Below, piece by piece: positions 14,949 through 23,894 of a stretch of DNA of 24,804 nucleotides; position 1 is the first letter of the stretch; every line of letters begins with the position of its first letter. The position numbers and the translations under genes are program-made. This stretch comes from Bacteroidota bacterium (lineage in GTDB: Bacteria; Bacteroidota; Bacteroidia; Flavobacteriales; Weeksellaceae). The notes below the pieces were generated by a model. That model saw nothing but the letters and a program-made list of their open reading frames with translations, made no database searches and was not told where the DNA came from. The stretch lies in contig JAEYOX010000001.1 in NCBI GenBank assembly GCA_023411265.1, forward strand, positions 1 to 24,804. The letters are read 5' to 3'.

Positions 14949-16967
14949 ATGAACAATAAAGGATTTAACTGGTTCTTTCCCATTGCAATTATGGGAATTA
15001 TACTGTATTTCGGCATGGGCTTTTTCGGGTCTTCCGATATCCAGGACATCACAGAAGAAGAATTTTTTACCTTAATGCAAGAAGGAAAAGTTCAGAATGT
15101 GAAAGCATACCGGGACAATTATACAGCCGAGGTTTTTCTAACGGCTACAGCTAAACAAGAATTAGCAAAAACCAACGAACAAAAAAGTCCGTTTTCTGGA
15201 CTCAATCCGGCTCCCAGCCCCGATTATACACTGAAATATGGCGACCTTCGTCTTTTCTTAGAAAAATTTGATAAAATAAAAGCAGAAAATCCTCAGCTCG
15301 CTACCACGAGAAATGTGGACCGCGCAGGATCGGCAATGCAGGAAATTCTGATTCAAATTGGTATCGGGCTTTTCATCATGTTTATTATTTACTTCCTTTT
15401 CTTCAGAAGAATGGCAGGGCCCGGCGGACCCGGCGGACAAATTTTTTCCATCGGAAAATCCAGAGCCAAGCTTTTTGACGAGAAAGAGAAGATCAATGTT
15501 ACGTTTAAGGATGTTGCCGGATTGGAAGGTGCAAAAGAAGAAGTTCAGGAAGTAGTGGACTTCCTCAAAAACTCTGATAAATACACCAAATTGGGAGGGA
15601 AAATTCCAAAAGGAGTGCTGTTAGTCGGGCCTCCCGGAACCGGGAAAACATTATTGGCAAAAGCAGTGGCCGGCGAAGCGAAAGTACCTTTCTTCTCCCT
15701 TTCCGGATCAGATTTTGTTGAAATGTTTGTAGGAGTGGGTGCATCTCGGGTTCGGGATTTGTTTGCCCAAGCAAAAGCAAAATCGCCTGCCATTATTTTC
15801 ATTGATGAAATAGATGCCATCGGAAGAGCAAGAGGCAAAGGAAACTTAACAGGAGGAAATGACGAAAGGGAAAACACCCTGAATCAGCTCCTTACAGAAA
15901 TGGACGGCTTTGGAACAGACACCAACGTAATTGTAATGGCGGCTACCAACCGTGCTGATATCCTGGATAAAGCTTTATTGCGCGCCGGACGTTTCGACAG
16001 ATCAATTTATGTTGATTTGCCGGAACTTCACGAAAGACGGCAAATCTTAGATGTTCATTTATCAAAAATTAAACTTGATGAAAATGTGGACAGAGATTTT
16101 CTCGCAAAACAAACTCCCGGGTTTAGCGGTGCAGATATTGCCAATTTATGTAATGAAGCTGCCCTGATAGCAGCAAGAAACAATCATGAAACCGTAACCA
16201 AACAAGATTTCCTAGATGCTGTCGACAGGATTATCGGAGGTTTGGAAAAGAAAAATAAAGCCATAAAACCTTCGGAAAAAAGAAGAGTGGCCTATCACGA
16301 AGCAGGCCACGCCGCCATCTCTTGGCTTGTGGAACATGCGGCTCCTTTGTTGAAAGTCACCATCGTTCCAAGAGGAAGATCACTGGGTGCTGCTTGGTAT
16401 TTGCCTGAAGAAAGATCTCTGACTACAACGGAACAGATGTACGATGAAATTTGCGCCACCTTAGGCGGAAGAGCTGCCGAACAGACTGTTTTCGGAAACA
16501 TTTCGACAGGCGCACTTTCCGATCTGGAAAGAGTGACAAAGCAGGCTCAGGCCATGGTAACGATTTACGGGTTGAATGACAAAATCGGAAATATTTCCTA
16601 TTATGACAGCTCCGGACAAAGCGAATACAGTTTTGGGAAACCGTATTCTGACGAAACTGCCAAGCTGATTGACAGTGAGATTTCTAAAATAATTGAAAAT
16701 CAATATGCAAGAGCGTTGGAAATTCTGACTGCAAATCGTGACAAACTGGATGCGCTGGCTCAAAAACTTCTAGAAAAGGAAGTCATTTTCCGTGAGGATC
16801 TTGAAGAAATTTTCGGAAAAAGAGCTTGGGATCCGGAACTTACAGAAACGCCTGTGAGCAACAAGGAAAATAAACCTGTAGAAGAAGATCCTTTGGAAGA
16901 GGAGAAAAAGCAGGAAGAAACTGAGAGCACCGATTCTCCGGAAAGCGGAGGCGGAAATCAGCTTTAA
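14949..16967 (+). CDS. ftsH: ATP-dependent zinc metalloprotease FtsH
   Basis: This 672-residue membrane-anchored AAA+ protease degrades unassembled or damaged membrane proteins and some soluble regulators. Transmembrane helices are at about 8-26 and 131-152, with a periplasmic domain between. The AAA module has Walker A GPPGTGKT (227-234), Walker B FIDEID (284-289) and an arginine-finger region RAGRFDR (346-351 core). The zinc site is H450-E451-x2-H454 with D525 as third ligand. The tail after about 630 is acidic, Glu/Pro-rich and probably disordered. All catalytic residues are present. It lies between rsfS and a LUD-domain gene and ends at an intrinsic terminator. Confidence 0.97.
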   Translation: MNNKGFNWFFPIAIMGIILYFGMGFFGSSDIQDITEEEFFTLMQEGKVQNVKAYRDNYTAEVFLTATAKQELAKTNEQKSPFSGLNPAPSPDYTLKYGDLRLFLEKFDKIKAENPQLATTRNVDRAGSAMQEILIQIGIGLFIMFIIYFLFFRRMAGPGGPGGQIFSIGKSRAKLFDEKEKINVTFKDVAGLEGAKEEVQEVVDFLKNSDKYTKLGGKIPKGVLLVGPPGTGKTLLAKAVAGEAKVPFFSLSGSDFVEMFVGVGASRVRDLFAQAKAKSPAIIFIDEIDAIGRARGKGNLTGGNDERENTLNQLLTEMDGFGTDTNVIVMAATNRADILDKALLRAGRFDRSIYVDLPELHERRQILDVHLSKIKLDENVDRDFLAKQTPGFSGADIANLCNEAALIAARNNHETVTKQDFLDAVDRIIGGLEKKNKAIKPSEKRRVAYHEAGHAAISWLVEHAAPLLKVTIVPRGRSLGAAWYLPEERSLTTTEQMYDEICATLGGRAAEQTVFGNISTGALSDLERVTKQAQAMVTIYGLNDKIGNISYYDSSGQSEYSFGKPYSDETAKLIDSEISKIIENQYARALEILTANRDKLDALAQKLLEKEVIFREDLEEIFGKRAWDPELTETPVSNKENKPVEEDPLEEEKKQEETESTDSPESGGGNQL

Positions 16968-16976
16968 CATAATAAG

Positions 16977-17006
16977 TCCGATATTACCAGAATATCGGAT
17001 TTTTTT
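16977..17006 (+). terminator. Intrinsic terminator after ftsH
   Basis: A perfect 9-bp stem (TCCGATATT 16977-16985 with AATATCGGA 16991-16999), a 5-base loop and seven T residues follow the ftsH stop codon by about 10 bases. Confidence 0.85.
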
Positions 17007-17047
17007 ATATTTTACAGTACATCTTAAATAAAATTTAAATTATTTTA

Positions 17048-17055
17048 TATTTTTG
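17048..17055 (+). promoter_or_regulatory. -7 box for the LUD-cdsA-psd run
   Basis: TATTTTTG matches TAnnTTTG, 24 bases before the proposed TTG start at 17080 and just after the ftsH terminator. No -33 TTTG is seen, and the region is very AT-rich, so a chance match is possible. Confidence 0.4.
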
Positions 17056-17079
17056 TATTAACCTTAAAACCTAATAAAG

Positions 17080-17661
17080 TTGAGCTTATTTAAAAAAATA
17101 GTCAGCAAAATAATGAACCAGCCGGAGGATGAGGAAAACCAAAGTCTGGAAAAACTGGGCGATTCGCTGAGAAATGCTGATCTGGACTATAAATTTGCGC
17201 AGCTTTTCACTCATTCTGGGGGTTTTTTTAACTACTGTGCGGATGAAGCCGAGGCTCTTCAAACCCTGAATCAAATCATTAAAATAGAAGGAATACGATC
17301 TGTTTTTTGTTGCGACACAGAGCTGAGAAGTTTTCTGGATGTTGTAAAAACCCAATACAGCAGCGATCTGGAGTTGTATAACGATGCCGCACTCATTACC
17401 TGCGAATACTTGATTGCCTACGATGGCAGAATTATGCTTTCGCATAACAATATCAAACATTTCCATTCCTCTCGTCTTCCGGAAAAAATAATCGTAATGG
17501 CTAATATTTCACAGATCGTTTCCAACCTGAACGAAGCCATGAGCAAAATCAAAAGAAACGGAAACGTGAAAAACCTCACCTCCATCAGCGGAAGCCAGAA
17601 CAAACTGGACGCACCGTCTAAAAACAATACCAAGCTTTTTCTCCTTTTGCTTGAAGACTGA
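17080..17661 (+). CDS. LUD-domain (LutC/YkgG-like) protein
   Basis: This 193-residue protein from a TTG start matches the LUD/LutC fold pattern: FTHSGGFFNYCADEAEA (about 43-59), VFCCDTELRSFL, ALITCEYLIAYDGRIML, then LPEKIIVMANISQIVSNLNEA and a Lys/Asn-rich tail ending LFLLLLED. Related LutC proteins act in lactate oxidation with LutA and LutB, but no lutA or lutB lies nearby. I remember the same gene in this position in Chryseobacterium, between ftsH and cdsA. Its job there is unknown. The TTG is preferred to the ATG at codon 12 because the first 11 residues (MSLFKKIVSKI) look like a conserved N-terminus; this choice is not certain. Confidence 0.8.
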   Translation: MSLFKKIVSKIMNQPEDEENQSLEKLGDSLRNADLDYKFAQLFTHSGGFFNYCADEAEALQTLNQIIKIEGIRSVFCCDTELRSFLDVVKTQYSSDLELYNDAALITCEYLIAYDGRIMLSHNNIKHFHSSRLPEKIIVMANISQIVSNLNEAMSKIKRNGNVKNLTSISGSQNKLDAPSKNNTKLFLLLLED

Positions 17662-17683
17662 TTCATTAATTTAAACTATTATT

Positions 17684-18556
17684 TTGGACAGAAATTTTAT
17701 TCAGCGTGCCCTTTCAGGTTTCATTTATGCCGTTGTTCTAATGGCCTGTGTGCATCCTGTCGGGGCAGAAACGCTCAACAATATTCTGCCGGCGACGGTA
17801 AAACAACATTACATTTTCTACGGGCTCATATCTTTTTTCTTTCTGGCAGGAACATGGGAATGTATGCGGATCATGAAATTCGGACGCGGTTACGAAAAAT
17901 GGGTGGTCTTTCCTTTGGCCATTTTCATATTCTATTTGTTTTCAAAAAGATTTTTTTATCACGATTTCTATTTCAATTTCAGGCTGGCAGAAATTCTGGC
18001 ACTCTCTCTTATATTAATAGCCGTGGTAACATTATTCCGATCTACGAGCGAACTCTACTATGACAGCGGTAAACTTATTTTCACAGTGATTTATACAGCC
18101 CTTCCATTTGGCTTTGCGTTAGGGCTACCCAAATACTCCGCCTATGAAAACACCTTCAGCCTGGAAGTTTTCTTCCTTTTCATTCTGATTTGGAGCAGCG
18201 ACACCTTTGCATATCTCACCGGTAAATTTTTTGGCAAACACAAGATGGCACCCAAAATCTCTCCCAAAAAAACATGGGAAGGATTTGCAGGTGGAGTAAT
18301 TTTAACCCTAGTTTTGGCATTTTTTATAGAAAAATATAATCCGGGGTTACGCGGAAACTGGATGGTTGTTGGTGTTTTAGTATCTGTATTTGCGCCTTTC
18401 GGTGACTTAGTAGAAAGCCAGTTGAAAAGAGGTTTCGGCGTGAAAGACAGCGGAAATCTCATTCCCGGACACGGCGGAATTCTCGACAGGTTGGACAGTT
18501 TTATTATTTGCGCACCGGTTGTATATTTGTACTTTATTTTAGAAAAATTAATCTGA
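17684..18556 (+). CDS. cdsA: Phosphatidate cytidylyltransferase
   Basis: This 290-residue integral membrane enzyme makes CDP-diacylglycerol from phosphatidic acid and CTP, the branch point for phospholipid head groups. About eight hydrophobic segments are present. The full CdsA signature is at residues 245-271: SQLKR, then VKDSG, PGHGGILDRLD. The upstream KISPKKTWEG motif is also typical. The proposed start is a TTG at 17684, giving MDRNFIQRALSG; the next ATG would remove 19 residues including part of the first helix. It follows the LUD gene by 22 bases and its stop abuts psd (2 bases), so cdsA and psd are co-transcribed. Confidence 0.93.
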   Translation: MDRNFIQRALSGFIYAVVLMACVHPVGAETLNNILPATVKQHYIFYGLISFFFLAGTWECMRIMKFGRGYEKWVVFPLAIFIFYLFSKRFFYHDFYFNFRLAEILALSLILIAVVTLFRSTSELYYDSGKLIFTVIYTALPFGFALGLPKYSAYENTFSLEVFFLFILIWSSDTFAYLTGKFFGKHKMAPKISPKKTWEGFAGGVILTLVLAFFIEKYNPGLRGNWMVVGVLVSVFAPFGDLVESQLKRGFGVKDSGNLIPGHGGILDRLDSFIICAPVVYLYFILEKLI

Positions 18557-18558
18557 CA

Positions 18559-19212
18559 ATGAAACTTCATAAAGAATCGAAAGGAACTATTGCGGTTGCC
18601 AGCATCGTTTTCGCCATCATTGCATTCGTTGCCATCTATTTTTTGCAGTCCTGGTCATTGCTCGTCTTAATTCCTTTGCTAGTGATCTATGGGCTTATTT
18701 TTTGGTTTTTCAGGGTTCCCAATCGTGAAATTTTGGATCATAAAGAGCAGATCATTGCCCCTGTAGACGGGAAAGTAGTAATGATAAAAGAAGTGATGGA
18801 AGATGAATTTCTAAAAGAAAAAGCCATTCAGGTTTCAATTTTCATGTCGCCTCTCAATGTTCACATCTGCCGGTTTCCGGTTTCCGGAAAAGTAATTTAC
18901 AAAAAATACCATCCCGGGAAATACCTGGTGGCTTGGCACGAAAAATCATCTACCGAAAACGAGAGAACTACTGTAGCCGTGGAAAGCCTTACCCATCATA
19001 AAGTCGTATTCCGACAAATTGCGGGATATGTAGCTCGAAGGATTGTTTTCTACTGCAAAGAGGGAGATAGTGCCAAAGCAGGACATGAGTATGGCTTCAT
19101 AAAATTTGGTTCGAGAATGGATGTTTTTCTCCCGTTAGATACTGAAATTCTTTGTAAAATCGGCGATAAGACCAAGGGCGGCATTGATGTTATTGCCCGT
19201 ATGAAAGAATAA
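18559..19212 (+). CDS. psd: Phosphatidylserine decarboxylase
   Basis: This 217-residue proenzyme of the short type converts phosphatidylserine to phosphatidylethanolamine. Two N-terminal hydrophobic segments (about 10-30 and 33-52) anchor it. IIAPVDGKV has the catalytic-site D70, SPLNVHICRFPVSG has H102, and KFGSRMDVF holds the self-cleavage site G184-S185, where the serine becomes the pyruvoyl group. The FGS form replaces the LGST of the longer E. coli type. I chose the ATG at 18559, just after the cdsA stop; the open frame runs back to a TTG inside cdsA. The gene ends at an intrinsic terminator. The serine-adding enzyme (pssA) is not in the window. Confidence 0.94.
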   Translation: MKLHKESKGTIAVASIVFAIIAFVAIYFLQSWSLLVLIPLLVIYGLIFWFFRVPNREILDHKEQIIAPVDGKVVMIKEVMEDEFLKEKAIQVSIFMSPLNVHICRFPVSGKVIYKKYHPGKYLVAWHEKSSTENERTTVAVESLTHHKVVFRQIAGYVARRIVFYCKEGDSAKAGHEYGFIKFGSRMDVFLPLDTEILCKIGDKTKGGIDVIARMKE

Positions 19213-19231
19213 TTTTCGCATAAAAATAACA

Positions 19232-19260
19232 AAATAAGTCCGGTTTTACCGGATTTATTT
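19232..19260 (+). terminator. Intrinsic terminator after psd
   Basis: AAATAAGTCCGG (19232-19243) pairs with CCGGATTTATTT (19249-19260) across a 5-base loop with one G-U wobble. A T-rich tract overlaps the right arm. It ends the LUD-cdsA-psd run. Confidence 0.75.
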
Positions 19261-19284
19261 GTATATTTTGCCAAATGTTTCATT

Positions 19285-19854
19285 ATGATAAGATTTACCA
19301 AATATTTTTTTGCTGTTGTCACGTGCATTCTTTTGCTCTCTTCCTGTAATGAGAACCTAAAAAGGAAAGAACTGGAAATTCAAAAACGCGAGCAGGCCGT
19401 ATTGGAAAAAGAAAAAAGTATTGCATTGATAGAATCTGAATACCTGAAACTTCAAAAGATGCGGGACAGCATTGTTTCCATACAGGACAGCATCACTGTG
19501 CATACTCTTCCGGTAGACATTCAGGGGAAGTGGAACGGAAAATTGGTATGCATTGAGTCCAACTGTACTGATTATGTGGTAGGAGATGTGAGAATGGACG
19601 AATGGGAAATAACCGAAGACAGAGGGCAGATTATCGCAAAAAACAGTAATAAAGTAGGCGTGATTCGGGTATATCGAGGGAAATATGAAGGAAATTCTAT
19701 CCAGCTGTTTTCTGAAAGTGAACCAACAGCACCCAAAAGCCGCAGCTTCAAAATAGAATTTACCACCATTGCCGAGAAAAAACTTTCCGGCTCACGGGAA
19801 ATTCGGGTGGACAATGCCTGTCTTTCCAAATTCACGATTGAACTTTCACGATAA
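19285..19854 (+). CDS. Lipoprotein with coiled-coil and C-terminal beta domain, unknown function
   Basis: This 189-residue predicted lipoprotein has a signal ending LSSC, which places the lipidated Cys at residue 21. Residues about 24-65 are strongly charged with a heptad-like pattern (KRKELEIQKREQAVLEKEKS), suggesting a coiled coil. A probable beta-rich domain follows, PVDIQGKWNGKLVCIESNC, with two further Cys near WNGKLVC and ESNC and one near the C-terminus (DNACLS) that could form a disulfide. I do not recognise the family, though I have seen similar Chryseobacterium hypotheticals. The gene follows the psd terminator by about 25 bases and precedes the antiporter gene by 12 bases. No TAnnTTTG box is seen in front of it. 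Confidence 0.8.
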   Translation: MIRFTKYFFAVVTCILLLSSCNENLKRKELEIQKREQAVLEKEKSIALIESEYLKLQKMRDSIVSIQDSITVHTLPVDIQGKWNGKLVCIESNCTDYVVGDVRMDEWEITEDRGQIIAKNSNKVGVIRVYRGKYEGNSIQLFSESEPTAPKSRSFKIEFTTIAEKKLSGSREIRVDNACLSKFTIELSR

Positions 19855-19866
19855 CCCTTTTTTTGT

Positions 19867-22005
19867 ATGCTGACGATTTTAAGTGTCTCAAAAAACTTTT
19901 CTTTTCCTCTGGAAGATCCGGTTTTAAAGTTTCTGGTAATTCTGGTTATCATCCTGTTTGCCCCGATTTTACTGAACAAAATTAAAGTTCCGCACCTCAT
20001 CGGAATTATTATTGCCGGTGCCGTCATCGGGCCGAATGGTTTCAATATCCTTCCGCGGGACTCCAGCGTGGTCGTGATCGGAACCACCGGATTGCTTTTC
20101 ATTATGTTTCTTGCCGGGCTGGAAATAGACCTCACCGAGTTCAAGAAAAACAAATGGAAAAGTTTGGGTTTTGGAATGTTCACCTTCTCTATTCCTTTAG
20201 TTTTTGGGATTTTATCAGGGTACTATATCTTGGGATATTCCATAGTCGTAGCGGTGCTTTTTGCCAGTTTATTTTCTTCCCACACTCTTATTTCCTACCC
20301 ATTAGTCAGCAAATTGGGTATTTCCAAAAATAGGGCGGTGAATATTACCGTGGGCGGAACCATGATAACTGACGTGCTGGCACTATTGGTTCTAGCAGTT
20401 TGCGTAGGTATGGCACAGGGAGAAGTGTCAACGGCATTTTGGATACGCCTCGGGATCTCGATATTAATCTTTGGAACCGTGGTGCTTTTTGGATTTCCCA
20501 TTATTGCACGCTGGTTTTTTAAGAATGTAAGTGATAAAGTTTCCCATTTCATTTTTGTGATGGTGATGATTTATCTGGCTTCGTTGTTTGCAGAATTAGC
20601 AGGCATTGAAGCTATTATAGGGGCATTTCTCGCAGGTTTGGCGCTCAACAAACTCATTCCGCACACTTCGGCCCTCATGAACCGGATCGATTTTGTAGGC
20701 AATGCTATTTTTATCCCTTTTTTCCTTCTGAGTGTGGGGATGATTATTGATTTTAATGCTTTTATTAAAGATTTTGAAACGATAAAAGTGGCACTTATTA
20801 TGACCATTCTCGGAATTGGCACTAAATATCTTGCTGCGCTGGCTACTAAAAAAACATTTCGTTTTACCGATGATGAAGGCAATCTTATATTTGGCCTGTC
20901 CTCAGCTTCTGCGGCGGCAACTCTGGCAGCAGTTATGGTAGGATATAACGTCATTATTGGTGAAACTGAAAATGGCGAACCTATCAGATTGCTGAACGAG
21001 AGTGTTCTGAACGGAAGTGTTTTATTGATTCTGGTTTCCTGTACGGTATCCTCTTTCGTTTCTCAGAAAAGTGCACAAAACATTGCAGAAGAAGAAAATG
21101 AAAACAGTCTGTCTGAAGGAAATGATAAAGAAGAAAAACTGTTGTTGGCCATCAACTATCCTGAAACCGTAGAACCCATGACGAATTTGGCACTGGTTAC
21201 CAAATCCAAGAAAAATACGGATCAGGTGTACGCATTGAACATCATCAATGAAGAACAGAACGAGTCTTCTGAAAAAAATGCTGAAAAATTACTGAAGACT
21301 GCCGCTGAAATAGCAGCAGCAGCAGATTTGAAACTGAATGTTTTGAAAAGACACGACTCCGATATTGTGAACGGCATCAACAACGAAATTAAAGAACATA
21401 AAATAACCGATCTGATTATTGGTGTTGACAATCAAAAAGGGTTTTCCTCGGCTTTTATGTACAATTTGTATAATGGATACCTCAACAGTGAATCGACTAA
21501 TGTATTAGTTTATCATTCTGTACAGCCTGTTTCTACAGTGGAAGTGTATCATGCGCTGATTCCTGACAATGCTCATAAAGAGACTGGTTTCTTCAAAGCA
21601 CTACTTACGATTTGGAATATTTCCAGAAATTCGGGAGCTAAAATTATTTTCTATGCAGAGGAAAATACACTGAAAATGTTAGAAAGTATTCAGAAAAAAG
21701 CCACTGTCGATGCTGTTTTTGTTCCGCTGAACAACTGGAATGAATTACCGGAAATTGCTAAAAAAATGAAAACAGACGAAGCCCTGATTCTCATTATGGC
21801 GAAGCGCGGAATGAAATCATACCGACCCGAAATGCGTCATGTTCCACTTTATCTGGATAGGAATTTCAAAGACAAAAATTACCTACTTGTGTATCCTGCC
21901 GTGGTAGGGAAACAGGACGACAGCTATGGACTTCATACCCGGAGTTTCAATAACCCGGATGATTTCGCAGAAATCGGGAAGTTGATAGGGAATATTTTCA
22001 AATAA
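19867..22005 (+). CDS. CPA2-type cation:proton antiporter with USP-like C-terminal region
   Basis: This 712-residue protein has a membrane part of about 12 segments (18-398) of the Na+/H+ exchanger CPA2 type. It has VPHLIGIIIAGAVIGPNG near the start, FLAGLEIDL, and a TMITDVLALLVLA stretch whose D169 sits where the ion-binding Asp lies in this family. The C-terminal 300 residues are cytoplasmic. They have two alternating strand/helix modules resembling universal stress protein domains (LLLAINYPE, then IIGVDNQKG; LLVYPAVVG near the end). No KTN/RCK nucleotide-binding motif is visible, which argues against a KefB/KefC type. The transported ion (Na+ or K+) cannot be told. It converges with the ABC exporter gene with only 6 bases between stops. 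Confidence 0.9.
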   Translation: MLTILSVSKNFSFPLEDPVLKFLVILVIILFAPILLNKIKVPHLIGIIIAGAVIGPNGFNILPRDSSVVVIGTTGLLFIMFLAGLEIDLTEFKKNKWKSLGFGMFTFSIPLVFGILSGYYILGYSIVVAVLFASLFSSHTLISYPLVSKLGISKNRAVNITVGGTMITDVLALLVLAVCVGMAQGEVSTAFWIRLGISILIFGTVVLFGFPIIARWFFKNVSDKVSHFIFVMVMIYLASLFAELAGIEAIIGAFLAGLALNKLIPHTSALMNRIDFVGNAIFIPFFLLSVGMIIDFNAFIKDFETIKVALIMTILGIGTKYLAALATKKTFRFTDDEGNLIFGLSSASAAATLAAVMVGYNVIIGETENGEPIRLLNESVLNGSVLLILVSCTVSSFVSQKSAQNIAEEENENSLSEGNDKEEKLLLAINYPETVEPMTNLALVTKSKKNTDQVYALNIINEEQNESSEKNAEKLLKTAAEIAAAADLKLNVLKRHDSDIVNGINNEIKEHKITDLIIGVDNQKGFSSAFMYNLYNGYLNSESTNVLVYHSVQPVSTVEVYHALIPDNAHKETGFFKALLTIWNISRNSGAKIIFYAEENTLKMLESIQKKATVDAVFVPLNNWNELPEIAKKMKTDEALILIMAKRGMKSYRPEMRHVPLYLDRNFKDKNYLLVYPAVVGKQDDSYGLHTRSFNNPDDFAEIGKLIGNIFK

Positions 22006-22011
22006 TAATAT

Positions 22012-23844
22012 TTATTCAAAGTTCTGAAGATCGACCAGCTTACGATAAACCCCGTCTTTCTCATAAAGATCAGAATGATTGCCTTGCTCTACGATTCTTC
22101 CGCGTTCCATCACCACGATAAGATCGGCTTTCTGAATGGTGGAAAGACGGTGAGCGATGACGAGAGAAGTGCGGTTTTCCATCATTTTTTCCAGAGCATC
22201 CTGTACGAATCTTTCGGATTCTGTATCCAGAGCTGAAGTAGCTTCGTCGAGAATCATAATCGGCGGGTTTTTCAGCACCGCCCGTGCAATGGAAACTCTT
22301 TGTTTTTGTCCGCCTGAAAGCTTTCCGCCTGCCTCGCCGATTCCTGTATCATAACCGTCGGGAAGATCACTGATGAATTCATGTGCATTGGCAACTTTCG
22401 CAGCGTGTTGTACTTTTTCTTTTCCAGCCTCGCTGTTTCCCAGTGCAATGTTCTTGGCAATGCTGTCATTAAAAAGAATGTTATCCTGCGTTACAAGCCC
22501 GAAAAGACGGCGATAACTGGATAGTTTCAAATTTTTAATATTATGTCCGTCAATGAAAATTTCGCCTTCCTGAACATCGTAAAAACGCGTAATAAGATTA
22601 GCAACGGTGCTTTTCCCGCTGCCGCTTTGCCCTACCAATGCTACTGTTTTCCCTTTGGGAATGGTAAGTGAAAAATCGTGCAGTACTCTGCGGTCTTCAT
22701 AAGAAAAGCTTACATTTTTAAATTCTATTTTATCTATGAAGTCCTGAATTTCTAGAGCATTTTCATCCTCCCTAATTTGGTATTCAGCATCCAGAATTTC
22801 AAAAACCCTTTTCGCAGACACCTCTCCTTTTTGAAAGTTCGAAATCGAATTGGAAAGCCTTTTTAAAGGATCGAGGATGGTGTAAAACAAAGAGATGTAA
22901 ACAATAAATTCAGCACCACTCAAGCCTTTACCCTGTAATGCGAGCTTTCCTCCAAAATATACGATCATTCCTATGGTTACCGCTCCCAGTAGTTCACTTA
23001 CAGGCGAGGCTAATGCTTTTTTCTTGAAAAGTCTCAGTGACAAGCGTCGGATGGAATTCAATGTCTGGTCAAACCTCGCCTTGATCTGATCCGAAGCGTT
23101 AAATATTTTAATAATCTTTAAACCTACCAACGATTCGTCTACATAAGAATACATTTTCCCGAGCTCGTTCTGGGCTTCTCCGGTATCTTTCTTCAGGCTT
23201 TTACCAATAATCGAGATCAAGGTTCCCATAATTGGAAAAACGATGAGCGTAAAAACCGTCAGCTGAAAATTGGAATACAGCAAATAACCCATCGTGAGGA
23301 TAATAACAATAGGCGAACGGATAATATCAATAAGACTATTCAAGATATTGCTTTCTATTTCACCTACATCTGAAGTGATTCTGGCAAAAACATCTCCTTT
23401 TCTCGTATCGGAAAAAAAAGCCACAGGCAAATCCAGAATTTTGTCGTGCAGGCTGCTGCGGAAATCCCGGGAAACGCCGGTTCTGGAATAGGTGAGGTAG
23501 AACTCTGAAAAATAACTGAAAATATTTCTGAACAGAAACATGCTCATGAAAATAATACAGGTAATCAGCAATACATATTCGGCACCGCGGGTTTCTTCCA
23601 GATTCTGAATGAAATAATTAAAACTGTCTTTAAGGTAGGTTGCAATATTAAAAAGAGAACCGTCAAATTCGGGTTTTGCTTCAATTCGTGGTGTTTTTTT
23701 ATCAAAAAGAATATTTAGAACAGGAATGAAAAACAGCATCGCAAATATATTGAAAACTGCATACATGATATTGAAAAAAATACCGGCAGCCAAACTGCTT
23801 TTGTAAGGCAGAATATACTGAATAGCCCGCTTATAATAATTCAT
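22012..23844 (-). CDS. MsbA-type ABC transporter, fused permease and ATPase
   Basis: This 610-residue half-transporter has six transmembrane segments within about 1-330 and a C-terminal nucleotide-binding domain. Walker A is GQSGSGKST (405-413), the Q-loop is VTQDN with Q453, the signature is LSGGQKQR (509-516), Walker B ends LDE with D533/E534, and the H-loop is IAHRLST with H565. All ATPase motifs are intact, so it should work as a homodimeric exporter. Lipid A-core or another lipid is the likely substrate by family, but drug export is possible. I chose the ATG at 23844; the frame is open back to a GTG at 23862, but that GTG overlaps a -7 box. It lies between the antiporter (convergent) and the radical SAM gene. 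Confidence 0.9.
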   Translation of the reverse strand: MNYYKRAIQYILPYKSSLAAGIFFNIMYAVFNIFAMLFFIPVLNILFDKKTPRIEAKPEFDGSLFNIATYLKDSFNYFIQNLEETRGAEYVLLITCIIFMSMFLFRNIFSYFSEFYLTYSRTGVSRDFRSSLHDKILDLPVAFFSDTRKGDVFARITSDVGEIESNILNSLIDIIRSPIVIILTMGYLLYSNFQLTVFTLIVFPIMGTLISIIGKSLKKDTGEAQNELGKMYSYVDESLVGLKIIKIFNASDQIKARFDQTLNSIRRLSLRLFKKKALASPVSELLGAVTIGMIVYFGGKLALQGKGLSGAEFIVYISLFYTILDPLKRLSNSISNFQKGEVSAKRVFEILDAEYQIREDENALEIQDFIDKIEFKNVSFSYEDRRVLHDFSLTIPKGKTVALVGQSGSGKSTVANLITRFYDVQEGEIFIDGHNIKNLKLSSYRRLFGLVTQDNILFNDSIAKNIALGNSEAGKEKVQHAAKVANAHEFISDLPDGYDTGIGEAGGKLSGGQKQRVSIARAVLKNPPIMILDEATSALDTESERFVQDALEKMMENRTSLVIAHRLSTIQKADLIVVMERGRIVEQGNHSDLYEKDGVYRKLVDLQNFE

Positions 23845-23861
23845 TGAGTGATTTTGATGCA

Positions 23862-23869
23862 CAAAATTA
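23862..23869 (-). promoter_or_regulatory. -7 box for the ABC exporter gene
   Basis: The minus strand reads TAATTTTG, fitting TAnnTTTG, 17 bases upstream of the ATG at 23844. This is the same sequence and spacing as the box in front of the S9 peptidase gene. No -33 TTTG lies at the proper distance. Confidence 0.5.
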
Positions 23870-23894
23870 AGGAAAATAGGGCAAACGCCGGTTT

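Noticed and set aside
16970..19260. The ftsH and psd terminators share AATAAGTCCG in the left arm, which might indicate a dispersed repeat family
   Set aside because: Only two copies occur in the window and the loops and inner stems differ; ordinary terminator similarity is enough to explain it.
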